A DNA stretch of 64,000 nt from JALYNX01 sp963780755 (GTDB taxonomy: Bacteria; Actinomycetota; Acidimicrobiia; Spongiisociales; ZC4RG35), in the NCBI GenBank assembly GCA_963780755.1, contig CAWACX010000002.1, positions 930,001 to 994,000 of the forward strand, read 5' to 3'. Each line of letters begins with the position of its first letter. Position 1 is the first letter of the stretch. Of the stretch, positions 40,112-49,373 are shown in pieces. The notes beneath the pieces are model-generated. The model had not been told where the DNA came from, made no database searches, and worked only from the letters and a program-made list of their open reading frames with translations. Position numbers and translations under genes: made by a program.

Positions 40112-41157
40112 GGGCGGCGCTTCGACGCCAGGCGAAACAGGGCGCGCGCTCCCTCGCCGAGCTCCCCGAACCGATCGTCGAGGGTCTGGCCCCGCAGCCA
40201 ACGGATGTAGATCTGCTGGAGGACGATGGCCAGCTTCCAGGTCCCGAAGACTACGTACCAGTCGACGGCGTCCAGGTCGCGGCCCGATCGATCCCTGTAT
40301 CTCGCCACTGCCTCTCCCCGGGTCATCCACCCCGCCACGTGGGTGGGCATCGGGCTCAGGGCTGATACCTCCTCATCAGCGTCATACCAGGAGCCCATGA
40401 GTGTCCCCAGGTCGGCGAGCGGGTCACCCCGGGTGGCCATGTCCCAGTCGTAGACCGCCACCGAGGTCCCGGGGTCGTCTGGTGACACAGCCATGTTGTC
40501 CAGCCGCCAGTCGTTGTGGAGCAGGCTGACCTCGCCGGAACGAGGGAGGTTGTCTGCCAGCCAGCGCCCGACGTCGTCGGCGGTTTCGTTGGCCTCGTGC
40601 CGCGATTTCTCCCAGCGCTCGGACCAACCGGTCACCTGGCGTTGCAGGAACTGCTCGGGGTGGCCCAGGTCACCGAGATCGCAACCGGCCGGGTCCACGG
40701 CATGGAACTCGGCGAGGGTGTCGACCACCACCTCGGAAAGGGCTCGGTTGCTCAATGGGTCGGCGCCACCTCCAAACCGTTTCGGGATCTCGCCTCGCAC
40801 GACGACACCCCCTCGTTTCTCCATGAGGAAGAACGGCGAGCCGATGGGCGACGAACCAGCGTCCGCGAAGGCGAGGGCGCGAGGTGCCTTGGGAAAGGCC
40901 TGCCAGAGACGGGACAACACCTTGAACTCACGGGACATGTCATGGGCTCCTGGCGCCACCGGGCCCAGAGGAGGGCGCCGAAGCACCAGTTCGGATCCGT
41001 CCGGGAAAGCCAGGAGATAGGTGAGGTTGGCCTTGCCTCCGGCGTATTGCTCTACCGTCGGGATGCCGGTCGGTAGGTGGGGCTGGTCCTTCATCCACTC
41101 CACCAGGCGAGCGACATCGAATGCCTCGTCCGCGCGCACCGGGATCAAATCGCCCAC
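40105..41157 (-). CDS. APH-like phosphotransferase family protein
   Basis: A 350-residue kinase-fold protein of the aminoglycoside phosphotransferase/choline kinase superfamily, in the branch related to the kinase-like half of ACAD10/11. Recognisable parts are VEQYAGGKANLTYLLAF, LVLRRPPLGPVAPGAHDMSREFKVLSRL, FFLMEKRGGVVV, then the catalytic loop LLHNDWRLDNMAV (HxDxxxxN) and metal site VAVYDWDMATRGDPLADLG. The substrate is not an antibiotic necessarily; relatives act on acyl or hydroxyacyl compounds. The GTG at 41157 is supported by TACGCT (complement of 41164-41169) six bases upstream; longer starts have no homology. Confidence 0.85.
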   Translation of the reverse strand: MGDLIPVRADEAFDVARLVEWMKDQPHLPTGIPTVEQYAGGKANLTYLLAFPDGSELVLRRPPLGPVAPGAHDMSREFKVLSRLWQAFPKAPRALAFADAGSSPIGSPFFLMEKRGGVVVRGEIPKRFGGGADPLSNRALSEVVVDTLAEFHAVDPAGCDLGDLGHPEQFLQRQVTGWSERWEKSRHEANETADDVGRWLADNLPRSGEVSLLHNDWRLDNMAVSPDDPGTSVAVYDWDMATRGDPLADLGTLMGSWYDADEEVSALSPMPTHVAGWMTRGEAVARYRDRSGRDLDAVDWYVVFGTWKLAIVLQQIYIRWLRGQTLDDRFGELGEGARALFRLASKRRPQ

Positions 41158-41224
41158 CTGGCGAGCGTATCCGACGCACCTGCTGCGGCGGTATACCCTC
41201 CGCCCCCGGCCTGCAAGGGAGACT

Positions 41225-42877
41225 ATGAGCACACCTTTCGAGATCTCGGACCGGTTCACCGACCAGTGGGCCGACCTGACCCCCATCGACGCGACCACAG
41301 TCGGAATCGCTGGGCGGGACCACTTCTGGGACGACCTCTCGCCCGACGGCGAGGCTTCCCGCACCGACCTGGCTCGGGCAACGATCGCCGAGCTTTCGTC
41401 CCACCTCGAAGATCCCGACCCGCTGCAGGCGACCGCGGCCAAAGTGCTCTTTGCCTGGGCCGAGAAGAAGGTCGCCCTTCACGAGCAGGGCGAATGGAAG
41501 TACGACCTCAACCACATCTACAGCCCGTTCCAACGGATGCGGGACACCTTCGACGTGATGCCCAAGGAAGGAGCCGAGGCCTGGTCCAACATCGCGGTCC
41601 GGCTCGAGTCACTCGCTCAGCCGCTCGATGGTTACAAGAGGAGCCTCGCCGTCGGCCTCGACGAGGGGGTCACTGCCGCCCGACGGCAGGTGGAGACCGT
41701 GCTGGAGCAGGTACGCGCCGCGGCGGCGCCTGACTCGCGTTTCGCCGAATTCCCGGGGCAAGCGGCGATAAGTGGTGGTGATCCAACGCGGCTCGGCGCC
41801 GCGGTTGACGCTGCCCGGGCCGCCTGTTCCGACTTCGGTGACTGGCTGGAGACTGAATATCTGCCCCGCGCCACGCTCGAGGATGCGGTTGGCGAGGAGC
41901 GTTACGTGCTCGCCGCCGACGACTTCCTTGGACTGATCATCGATCCCAACGAGACCTACGAGTGGGGGTGGTCGGAGGTCCACCGGCTGCGCGAGGAGAT
42001 GCGGGCGACTGCCGCCGCCATCGACGAGACCATGTCGATCGAGGAGGTGATCGAGCTTCTGGACACCGATCCGGGGCGGTCGTCCAAGGACCACGCCTCC
42101 TTCGCCGAGTTTGTGCAGGAGATCCAGGACACCGCGGTCAGCCAGTTGAACGGGACCCACTTCGACGTCCCGCCGCAATTGAGGACCGTCACGGTCAACA
42201 TCGCCCCACCCGGTGGCAGCCTCGGGGCCTGGTATCACGGTCCATCTGAGGACTTCTCCCGTCCCGGCTCTATCTGGTACGCGCCTGGTCAACGCGTCAG
42301 GATCCCTTACTGGGGCGAGGTCAGCACCGCCTATCACGAGGGATTCCCCGGGCATCATCTCCAGATCGGGACCGCCGTTATCAATCGGGAGAGGATCTCG
42401 CGGTTTCAACGGATGTTCATCTGGTACTCGGGCGCCGGTGAAGGTTGGGCCCTCTACGCCGAGCGACTCATGGACGAGCTCGGCTATTTCGAGAAACCCG
42501 AGTACCGACTGGGCCTGATCGCCAGCCAATTGTTCCGCTCGGTGCGGGTCGTCCTCGATATCGGGGTCCAGCTGGGTCTGACGATCCCTGCCGACGCACC
42601 ACTGCACGCCGGCGAGACCTGGGATTACGCCAAGGCTGTCGACTACATCGAGCAGATTGGCTACCAGGTCCGCGATGTCGCCGAGTCCGAGGTCAAGCGC
42701 TATCTGGGCTGGTACGGCCAGGCGATCTCATACAAGGTCGGGGAACGGGAGATCCTCGACATCCGCGAGGACACCATCGCCCGACTCGGCGCCGGATTCG
42801 ATCGGAAGGACTTCCACCGCAGGGTGTTGGAAGCCGGTGCCATCCGGCTCGACCACCTCCGAGAGGCGATGGCTTGA
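41225..42877 (+). CDS. DUF885 family protein (predicted zinc peptidase)
   Basis: A 550-residue member of the DUF885 family. The diagnostic zinc-peptidase motif is TAYHEGFPGHHLQIGT (HExxPGHxxQ), followed by YSGAGEGWALYAERLMDELGYF with the third ligand Glu. The N-terminal 300 residues are helical (FTDQWADLTPIDATTVGI, FQRMRDTFDVMPKEG), and SIWYAPGQRVRIPYWGEVST precedes the motif. The ATG at 41225 lies after AGGGAG and removes a 68-residue extension that overlaps the divergent APH-like gene. There is no signal peptide, so it is likely cytoplasmic. The TTG of the next gene overlaps the stop. Peptide substrates are unknown. Confidence 0.87.
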   Translation: MSTPFEISDRFTDQWADLTPIDATTVGIAGRDHFWDDLSPDGEASRTDLARATIAELSSHLEDPDPLQATAAKVLFAWAEKKVALHEQGEWKYDLNHIYSPFQRMRDTFDVMPKEGAEAWSNIAVRLESLAQPLDGYKRSLAVGLDEGVTAARRQVETVLEQVRAAAAPDSRFAEFPGQAAISGGDPTRLGAAVDAARAACSDFGDWLETEYLPRATLEDAVGEERYVLAADDFLGLIIDPNETYEWGWSEVHRLREEMRATAAAIDETMSIEEVIELLDTDPGRSSKDHASFAEFVQEIQDTAVSQLNGTHFDVPPQLRTVTVNIAPPGGSLGAWYHGPSEDFSRPGSIWYAPGQRVRIPYWGEVSTAYHEGFPGHHLQIGTAVINRERISRFQRMFIWYSGAGEGWALYAERLMDELGYFEKPEYRLGLIASQLFRSVRVVLDIGVQLGLTIPADAPLHAGETWDYAKAVDYIEQIGYQVRDVAESEVKRYLGWYGQAISYKVGEREILDIREDTIARLGAGFDRKDFHRRVLEAGAIRLDHLREAMA

Positions 42878-43479
42878 TCAAGAGGTCGTTCGACCTGGCC
42901 AACGCGGAGCCCAACGACCGATACAAGCTCCTTTCAGGCCTGGTGATCCCAAGGCCCATCGGCTGGATCGGGACCCGGGGTGTGGACGGCAGCTACAACC
43001 TGGCGCCCTTCTCCTTTTTCAATGCCGTCTCCAGCGACCCGCCGATCGTGCTCTTCTCCGCCGGTAGCCACCGCGACCGACCCAAGGACTCGGCGACCAA
43101 CGCAGAGCAGTCCGGGGTCTTCTCCGTCAACATCGTTTCCGAGGAGCTGGCCCCGGCCATGAACCTGACTTCGGCCAGTTACGGCCCCGACGACGACGAG
43201 TTCGCCATCGCGGGCCTCACTGCCGTGCTCGGATCGGTCGTCGACGCCCCGATGGTCGCCGAGTCGCCGGCCAACCTCGAGTGTCGTGTGATCGACGTGG
43301 TCGAGGTCGAAGGCGCCGGGATCAGGATCGTCCTCGGCGAGGTGCTGATGATCCACGTCCGCGAGGACGCTCTGGACGGCACCCGGGTCGACTCGGACGT
43401 CATCCAGGCGGTGGGCCGGCTCGCCGGGAGCTCCTATGTCACCACCCGGGAGCGGTTCGAGCTCGATCGGCCCGGCTGA
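42874..43479 (+). CDS. Flavin reductase-like FMN-binding protein
   Basis: A 201-residue flavoprotein of the flavin reductase-like (FMN-binding split barrel) family. It begins YKLLSGLVIPRPIGWIGTRGVDGSYNLAPFSFFNAVSSDPPIVLFSAGS, a conserved FMN-site block, and continues KDSATNAEQSGVFSVNIVSEELAPAMNLTSA and FECRVIDVVEVEG-like strands (NLECRVIDVVEVEGAG). Members reduce free flavin or act on small aromatic or unknown substrates. The TTG start overlaps the DUF885 stop by four bases, so it is translated by coupling. Convergent with the LysM/M23 gene. Confidence 0.87.
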   Translation: MIKRSFDLANAEPNDRYKLLSGLVIPRPIGWIGTRGVDGSYNLAPFSFFNAVSSDPPIVLFSAGSHRDRPKDSATNAEQSGVFSVNIVSEELAPAMNLTSASYGPDDDEFAIAGLTAVLGSVVDAPMVAESPANLECRVIDVVEVEGAGIRIVLGEVLMIHVREDALDGTRVDSDVIQAVGRLAGSSYVTTRERFELDRPG

Positions 43480-43482
43480 GCG

Positions 43483-44713
43483 CTAGTTGCAGCCGTTGGC
43501 AATCAGCGTGGGATGGGGGTTCACGGTCAGCCCCGCGACGGACATCCCGAAATGGAGATGGGGATGGGACCCCTCGGCGTTGCCAGTGGTGCCCACGTAG
43601 CCGATCACGTCGCCGGCGCTCACCTTGCCGCTCTTGCCGGTCGAGTCGAGATGGCTTCCGAAGTACTCCACACCGTCACTGCCGATCAGGTTGAACTGGT
43701 TGCCGCCGAGCGCGCCGGTCTTGAACTTCACGGTCCCGGACACCGGGGCCCGGACCTCGGCCTTGTTGGCTGCGAAGAGGTCGTTGCCCTCGTGGAAGCG
43801 GGTGCCGCCGTCACGGGGAAAGCCCCAATCGTTGAAGAAGCTGGCATCTGCGACCGGGCACACCCAGGCGCTGCCTCCGCCTGGCACTTCGAGCTTGTGG
43901 CCCGATCTGATCATGTGGATGTCGCTGATGCCGTTGCTGGACGCGAGCTTGGAGATGGTGGTGCCGAAGCGCGCCGCGATGTCTCCTAAACGATCACCTT
44001 CCTGCACGGTGTAGGTGTCCGCCCCTCCACCGGAACCGGTCGTGGTGAAGGCAGGCCCATCGAGATAGACCCTGGTACCGGTGTACACCCGTCCATTGCT
44101 GATTCCGTTGGCCGCGATGATGTCGTCGGCGCTGACTCCGTCGTAGAGGTCCGCGATCGATTCCAGGCTTTGGCCCCGCTCCACGACGTGATACCGCCCG
44201 GACCGGGTGTACTTGCCGCTTCCCTGGGTGCCCGCACTCGACCCACTGGAGTCCCCACTCGATCCACCGGAGCCCCCGGAGTCCCCACTCGATCCACCGG
44301 AGCCCGGAGCCACCGCTCGATCCGCTGGAGCCGCTGGAGCCGGAGTCGCCACCGCCGGGGATGACCAGTTTCTGGCCGGGGAAAAGGAGATCGGGATTGG
44401 AGAGCTTGTTGGCCTTGGCCAGCGTCGCAGAGGGAGTGCCGTACTTGGACGCGATCCGATACAGGGACTCGCCCTTGGCCACGGTGTGGATGATGTCCTT
44501 GGCCGGGATGAAGAGGACCTGGCCGGGGTGGATCAGATCCTGGTTGGGGATGTTGTTCGCAGCGACGAGGTCCTTGACGTGGGTGTCGTTGTCGCGGGCG
44601 ATCTCGCTCAGCGTGTCGCCCGGTTTCACCGTGTAATCAACGGAGAAAATGGATATCAAGAGGGTGAGGCCCGTGGCAATTGCAGCAGCACGAACACGAC
44701 GATCGACCGGCAT
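43483..44713 (-). pseudogene. LysM-repeat M23 endopeptidase, frameshifted in its Gly/Ser linker
   Basis: An exported cell wall hydrolase. It has an N-terminal membrane or signal segment (AIATGLTLLISIFSV), two LysM repeats (DYTVKPGDTLSEIARDNDTHVKDLVAANNI and IIHTVAKGESLYRIASKYGTPSATLAKANKL), a Gly/Ser/Asp linker, two more LysM repeats (YHVVERGQSLESIADLY, DTYTVQEGDRLGDIAARFG) and an M23 domain (RFHEGNDLFAANKAEVRAPVSG, GSHPHLHFGMS). The frame breaks at 44303-44305. The linker has a 30-bp tandem repeat. One copy has CCCCC (44273-44277) where the other has CCC, so a 2-base loss explains the break. An open N-terminal frame and an open C-terminal frame then join to about 409 residues. Confidence 0.85.
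44248..44307. repeat. 30-bp tandem repeat in the LysM/M23 linker
   Basis: Two adjacent 30-bp units begin GGAGTCCCCACTCGATCC at 44248 and 44278. They encode a 10-residue Gly/Ser/Asp linker unit on the minus strand. The units differ only at their ends, where the second has lost two C in a C5 run (44273-44277 versus 44303-44305), which shifts the frame. Confidence 0.75.
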
Positions 44714-44761
44714 GAAGGCTCAGCTCCTTCAGCCCCTGACACCACTCCGCGAAAATCAAGC

Positions 44762-45799
44762 CTAACCCCGAAGCCCGGGTTTGCCAGAAAAAACTCTGAG
44801 TTGGCCGCAAGCGGCGTCGATTTCCCTGCCTCGGGTGTCCCGAATCGTGACGTTCACCCCCAGGTCTTCGAGGGCAGATGCGAACGATTTGATCTGAGAT
44901 CGCGAGGAGGCCCGGTCCGAAGTGAGGGGTGTCGGATTGAGCGCGATCAGATTGACGTGGGCCCGGAGTCGCTTGGCGATGGGCGCCAACTTCCTGGCCT
45001 GATCCAGCGTGTCGTTTACGCCTTCGATCATGGTCCACTCGATCGACAGCCGGCGACGCTTCTTCTCCACGTATCTCGCCGCGGCCGCCTCGAGCTCGGC
45101 GAGCGGGTATCTGCGGTTGATCGGTACCAGTTGGCTGCGCAACTCGTCGTCGGCCGCGTGCAGGCTGACCGCGAGGTAGACAGGCCAGGGCTCATCGGCG
45201 AGGCGTTTGATGCCCGGGACCATCCCCACCGTGGAAACGGTTATCGCCCTCGCTGAGAGCCCCATCACCTCGATGATGCGCCGGATCGCTTCCCGCACCC
45301 GGTCGTAATTGGCCAATGGCTCGCCCATGCCCATGAATACGACATTGGTGAGATGGTCAGGTGTTCCGGGCATCCCGATCTGGCGGAGGAAGGCTTGGGC
45401 ATACGCGACCTGGGCGACGATCTCGCCCGCCTCCAGGTGCCGTTCGAAGCCGAACTGGCCGGTTGCGCAAAACGTGCACCCGAGTGCGCATCCCGCCTGG
45501 CTCGAAATGCACAGTGTCGCCCGACGCGGATAACCCATGAGGACCGCCTCGATGGCGGCGCCATCCGGAGCCCGGAAGAGCCACTTGCGAGTTCGTCCCC
45601 CGTCCGCCGACTGCTCGATCTCCACCTGGAACGGCCAAAGCCCTCCCAGCCGCGACCTCACCGTCAGCGGGAGATTCGTCATGTCTTCCGGATGGAGCAC
45701 CGGGCTCCGGTAGAGCCAGTCCCGCAACTGGCCCGCTCGGTAGGAGGGTTGGCCCTCGAGGAGCTCGCCAAGCGACTCCGGAGCGTGCAGATATGGCAC
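44762..45799 (-). CDS. rlmN: 23S rRNA (adenine2503-C2)-methyltransferase RlmN
   Basis: Radical SAM enzyme that methylates A2503 of 23S rRNA and A37 of some tRNAs. The 345-residue protein shows YRAGQLRDWLY at the N-terminus and SSQAGCALGCTFCATGQFGFERHLEAGEIVAQV with the Cx3Cx2C cluster motif. NVVFMGMGEPLANYDRV, ITVSTVGMVPGIKRLAD, VSLHAADDELRSQLVPINRRYPL and the C-terminal RDTRGREIDAACGQLR with the second catalytic Cys follow. It starts three bases after the stop of the small HhH protein, and so is in its operon. Full length; no anomalies. Confidence 0.95.
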   Translation of the reverse strand: MPYLHAPESLGELLEGQPSYRAGQLRDWLYRSPVLHPEDMTNLPLTVRSRLGGLWPFQVEIEQSADGGRTRKWLFRAPDGAAIEAVLMGYPRRATLCISSQAGCALGCTFCATGQFGFERHLEAGEIVAQVAYAQAFLRQIGMPGTPDHLTNVVFMGMGEPLANYDRVREAIRRIIEVMGLSARAITVSTVGMVPGIKRLADEPWPVYLAVSLHAADDELRSQLVPINRRYPLAELEAAAARYVEKKRRRLSIEWTMIEGVNDTLDQARKLAPIAKRLRAHVNLIALNPTPLTSDRASSRSQIKSFASALEDLGVNVTIRDTRGREIDAACGQLRVFSGKPGLRG

Positions 45800-45802
45800 C
45801 GT

Positions 45803-46123
45803 TCAGTCGATGTTCCGGGCCTGTTCGATCCAGGACCGGGCCCGCGCCCCGCTGACACCTGCCGCTTCTGCGACTTTGTCGGGGGAGGCAGATGCCAATT
45901 TCGTCGGGCTGTCGATGCCCGCCGCCTTGAGCCTTCCGGCGAACACCGGGCCGATCCCTCCGATCACATCGATGCCCGCGGACTTCGATCCAGGCTCGGA
46001 GGTGCGGAACGTTGGCGGCTCAGGCTCCCGTGACGTCGCGACCGAAATGAACCGGTCGCGCATCGCCCAGACGATGGCTGCCACACCGCCGACCACACCA
46101 ATGATCTTGGCCAGTCTCTTCAT
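45803..46123 (-). CDS. Small membrane-anchored helix-hairpin-helix protein
   Basis: A 106-residue protein. One N-terminal membrane helix (LAKIIGVVGGVAAIVWAMRD) is followed by a Pro/Ser-rich linker. The C-terminal 60 residues, GIDVIGGIGPVFAGRLKAAGIDSPTKLASASPDKVAEAAGVSGARARSWIEQA, form two helix-hairpin-helix units like those in DUF4332 and similar proteins (I-x-G-I-G-P-x-x-A-x-x-L). Such units often bind DNA or proteins non-specifically. The ATG has TACCCT (complement of 46133-46138) nine bases upstream, so it is probably leaderless and is the first gene before rlmN. The function is unknown. Confidence 0.8.
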   Translation of the reverse strand: MKRLAKIIGVVGGVAAIVWAMRDRFISVATSREPEPPTFRTSEPGSKSAGIDVIGGIGPVFAGRLKAAGIDSPTKLASASPDKVAEAAGVSGARARSWIEQARNID

Positions 46124-46132
46124 CTGTGGCTC

Positions 46133-46162
46133 AGGGTACCCAAAGGGGGGTGGGTCTACGCT
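46133..46162. promoter_or_regulatory. Divergent leaderless promoters of the HhH-rlmN operon and the LLM gene
   Basis: TACCCT on the minus strand (complement of 46133-46138) lies 9 bases before the ATG at 46123, and TACGCT (46157-46162) lies 8 bases before the ATG at 46171. Only 18 bases separate the two boxes, so the two promoters probably interfere or share control. Confidence 0.5.
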
Positions 46163-46170
46163 GGCGCGAG

Positions 46171-47187
46171 ATGAAGGTCGACTTCTACTTCCCTCCCTCC
46201 CCGCCGGAAGGGGCCCGTGTCGCCGCCGAAGGAGCGGTCGAGGCCGGGTACGACGGGTTCTTCAGCGCCGAGACCCAATACGACCCCTTCTTCCCGCTGT
46301 TGATCGCGGCGGGCGCGGCCCCCGGTCTGGAGTTGGGCACGGCTATCGCGGTGGCATTTCCCCGGTCCCCGACGGTCACCGCCATGACTTCCTGGGATCT
46401 GGCGCGAGCTTCAGGGGGAAAGTTCATCCTCGGCCTTGGGACCCAAGTCCGCGCTCACATCGTCCGCAGGTTCGGGGCCACCTGGGACCGGCCCGGCCCT
46501 CGGCTCCGCGACTACATCGCCGCGCTTCGGGCCATTTGGGGCTCCTGGCAGAGCTCGACGCCACTCCGCCACGAGGGTGAGTTCTACAACCTGAGCTTGA
46601 TGACCCCGTTCTTCGACCCGGGCCCGATCCCGCATCCTGAGATCCCGATCTACATCGCCGGGGTGGGGCCTCACCTGAGCCGCCTGGCCGGTGAGGTCTG
46701 TGATGGCTTCCACGTCCATCCGTTCCATACCGTTCGCTACCTGGATCAGGTCGTCCTCCCCGGCATCGCACGCGGCGCCGCCGGTGCGGGGCGGAGCAGC
46801 GACGACGTGGAGAGGGCCACGACTGTCTTCGTGATGACCGGGGCCACCGATGAGGAAATCGAGCTCGCCATGGAGCCGGTCCGTCAGCAGATCGCGTTCT
46901 ACGCGTCGACCCCGTCCTACCGACCCGTACTCGAGGCCAACGACTGGGACTTCGGGGAACAGTTGACCGCGATGTCGAAGCGGGGGCAGTGGGCCGAGAT
47001 GGCAGCCGTCGTTCCCGACGAGGCGGTGCTCGACGTCGGCGTCGCCGCGCCCCTGGGCCAATTGGGCCAAGCGATTCGGGACCGTTATGGAGATCGGGTG
47101 CAGAGGGTCGGCTTCTACACCATCGGTTCGATCGTGGGGACTGACCCCGATGCCACCCGTGAGGTGATCCAACAGATCAAGGGTTGA
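46171..47187 (+). CDS. F420-dependent LLM-class oxidoreductase
   Basis: A luciferase-like TIM-barrel protein of 338 residues, most like the TIGR03617 group of probable F420-dependent oxidoreductases. Visible marks are KVDFYFPPSPPEGARVAAEGAVEAGYDGFFSAETQYDPFFPL, LELGTAIAVAFPRSPTVTAMTSWDLARASGGKFILGLGTQVRAHIVRRFGATW, the substrate lid around EFYNLSLMTPFFDPGP, and IPIYIAGVGPHLSRLAGEVCDGFHVHPF. The ATG at 46171 follows TACGCT by eight bases and skips 15 non-conserved residues. CofC at 2620-3213 supports the presence of F420. The physiological substrate is unknown. Confidence 0.87.
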   Translation: MKVDFYFPPSPPEGARVAAEGAVEAGYDGFFSAETQYDPFFPLLIAAGAAPGLELGTAIAVAFPRSPTVTAMTSWDLARASGGKFILGLGTQVRAHIVRRFGATWDRPGPRLRDYIAALRAIWGSWQSSTPLRHEGEFYNLSLMTPFFDPGPIPHPEIPIYIAGVGPHLSRLAGEVCDGFHVHPFHTVRYLDQVVLPGIARGAAGAGRSSDDVERATTVFVMTGATDEEIELAMEPVRQQIAFYASTPSYRPVLEANDWDFGEQLTAMSKRGQWAEMAAVVPDEAVLDVGVAAPLGQLGQAIRDRYGDRVQRVGFYTIGSIVGTDPDATREVIQQIKG

Positions 47188-47193
47188 GTTCCC

Positions 47194-48742
47194 TCAGGTG
47201 ACGATGGCGGAGGTGGTGTCGACCCGGGGGTCGCGCTGGGTGGCCCGGAGGTGGCCATCGACCTCGATGATCGATACCGGGCCCCACCCCGGCTGCGGTC
47301 CGGACATCAGCTCGATCTGGTGGCCGAGCGAGGCCAGAGCCTCGGTGATCCCGGGGCCTAGCCCCGGCTCCAGTTGCAGCCTCGGCGTCGAGAAGGGGCC
47401 AAATTCCTCCACTGTCCAACGCGGGGCCGCCTGGGCGGTCTCCAGGTCCTGACCGGCCAGTATCGCTCTTGCCGCCATCTGGGCCACGAGTTGTGGTTGC
47501 ACCGCTCCTCCTCGCGTTCCCAGGACCCAACGGGCTCGATGTTCCCGCGGTCCACAGCGTGGGGGAGAGAGTGTGGAGAGGCCGTTTTCCAGGGAGCAGC
47601 TCGTTGGGATGGCCCGGCATGAGACTGAACCCGCCTCCCCGGTTCTGAAGCAGGAACCCGCTCCTCCGGGCGCCAAAGGCGGAGCCGGTGCCGTAGTAGT
47701 TGGACTGGATCAAGGAGACCGCCATCCCCTCGTCGTCGACGACGCAGAGGTAGGCGGTGCCCGAGGCCTTGCCCATGGCCCGCGGCCAGGTCCCGGTGCG
47801 GGCCCGATCTATTGACTTCGCCGCTCGTCCCAGCCGCGCCGGGTCGAGCAGGAGCTCATCGGGGAGGGGAGCATGTGCCGGGTCGGACACCAGGTCGTCG
47901 CGTTCCCATGCGACGGCGCGGTAGGACTCGATCAGCAGGTGCCACCACGCCGGGTCGTCGGGATCGTGGGGAGGTTCGGCCATCTCGAACACTGCGAGGC
48001 TCGCCGGGCCGAGATATCCCTGGGAATTGGGGGGGATTGTCCATGCAGACAAGCCGGCAACCGATGCCGCGATCGGTGAGATCCAATCGGCGTGGTTCGA
48101 TGCCAGGTCGTCGTGGGTGATGATCCCTCCCAACTCCTCGACGATGTCCTCGGCCGCCTGGCCCTGGTAGAAGCCGTCGCGGCCATCACTGGCGATGACG
48201 TCGAGGGTCCTTGCCAGGCGGGGGCGCCGGACCACTTGACCCGCAGTCACCGGCCGCCCGCCCGGGAAGAACTCCTCGACGGCTTGATGGCCCAGGTACA
48301 TGCTCATGGTCGCCTGAAAGGCACCTGCCTGCTCGTTCGAGACTTCGAACCCGGTCGTGGCGTGATCGATCGCCGGGGCCAGGCAGGCGGCGAGGTCGAG
48401 GACACCGAGCTCAGCCGATAGCTCGACCCATCCGTCGACACACCCGGGCACCGTCACCGAGAGCGGGTGATCGCGCGGTATCTCGCCGCCGGTGGACCGC
48501 AGCACGCTCGGGTCGGCATTGGAGCCCGACCGCCCTGATGCGTTCAGCCCTTTCGGGACGGCCCACCCCGGCCGATGGACGAGGGCGAAGAGGTCGCCGC
48601 CAACTCCACATGTCTCGGGCGCCACCACTCCCTGGGTGGCGATGGCCGCGATCGCGGCGTCGACAGCGTTTCCTCCGGAGCTCAGGATGAGCTCAGCGGC
48701 TCCGGTGGAGAGGTGATGCGGGGTGGATGCGGCGCGGGTCAG
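47194..48742 (-). pseudogene. Gamma-glutamyltransferase family protein, frameshifted
   Basis: Ntn-hydrolase of the gamma-glutamyltransferase family. The proenzyme part begins AASTPHHLSTGAAELILSSGGNAVDAAIAAIATQGVVAPETCGVGGDLFAL. The cleavage/nucleophile Thr is in SGTAYLCVVDDEGMAVSLIQSNYYGTGS. Near 47551 one extra G (accgcgggaac for acccgggaac) shifts the frame; the C-terminus continues as REHRARWVLGTRGGAVQPQLVAQMAARAILAGQDLE to IIEVDGHL at 47194. The 5' end is uncertain: the homology begins at about 48742, next to the upstream stop, without a normal start codon, while an ATG at 48832 would overlap the previous gene by 94 bases. Repaired length is about 516 residues, normal for the family. Confidence 0.8.
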
Positions 48743-49359
48743 GAGTTCTTGAGGTCGGGCAGGAACCGGTTCAGGGCATCGAGCACTGCTCGCACCACGG
48801 CGCGGGCTTCTTCGTCCTCGACGTAGGCGCATCCGATGAGCATCCGCTCGGTGGCTTCGGTGACCACCACCACTTGGGCGATCGCCACCTTCCTGCTCCC
48901 GAGCAGAGGCACGTCCATCGAAGACACGGCAAGAGCGGCCTCCCGGTGGATCCCCTGACGCACCGCTTCCAACGTCGCCTCTGCGATCTGTCGGGCCCTT
49001 GTCGACGAGGCGGCGGCGCCTCGCGCCGACCCGGTGAGGAGCTCGTCATTCCAGCGGAGGCTCACCGAGACCTCTGCCCGCGAACCATCGAGGGTCTCTG
49101 CGACGTCGATGAGAGCGGGGCGGAGCCCGCCTTCGAGGTCTGAGTCCGAGAGTTGGACCACGGAGACCAGGCGGCGATCGATCTCTTCGCCGAACAGCGC
49201 CTGACTCAGTGACTGCACATCGCGGACGACCTGTTTCGGCGCTTTGTTGCGCCGTGCCAGCACGTGGATCTCGGAGATCTGCCCGTTCCCCGTCACCACT
49301 CGTGCCGCTTCCACACCCTCGATCCGACCGATCTTCTCCTGGAATGCGACTACGTCCAT
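48739..49359 (-). CDS. Conserved hypothetical protein, 206 residues
   Basis: A 206-residue protein I cannot assign. It begins DVVAFQEKIGRIEGVEAARVVTGNGQISEIHVLARRNKAPKQVVRDVQSLSQALFGEEIDRRLVSVVQLSD, a ferredoxin-like or ACT-like beta-alpha-beta pattern. A second half with similar strand order (AEVSVSLRWNDELLTGSARG, ATLEAVRQGIHREAALAVSSMDVPLLGSRKVAIAQVVVV) may be a divergent repeat. No signal peptide or membrane segment is seen. A -10 like TACGCT (complement of 49368-49373) lies eight bases before the ATG. The gamma-glutamyltransferase gene follows immediately, so the two likely share a transcript. Confidence 0.7.
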   Translation of the reverse strand: MDVVAFQEKIGRIEGVEAARVVTGNGQISEIHVLARRNKAPKQVVRDVQSLSQALFGEEIDRRLVSVVQLSDSDLEGGLRPALIDVAETLDGSRAEVSVSLRWNDELLTGSARGAAASSTRARQIAEATLEAVRQGIHREAALAVSSMDVPLLGSRKVAIAQVVVVTEATERMLIGCAYVEDEEARAVVRAVLDALNRFLPDLKNS

Positions 49360-49373
49360 ACCTGATCAGCGTA

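Noticed and set aside
40105..41157. Aminoglycoside resistance gene
   Set aside because: The protein has the APH fold motifs, but its sequence fits the ACAD10/11-like phosphotransferase branch, and there is no mobile context. Resistance cannot be claimed.
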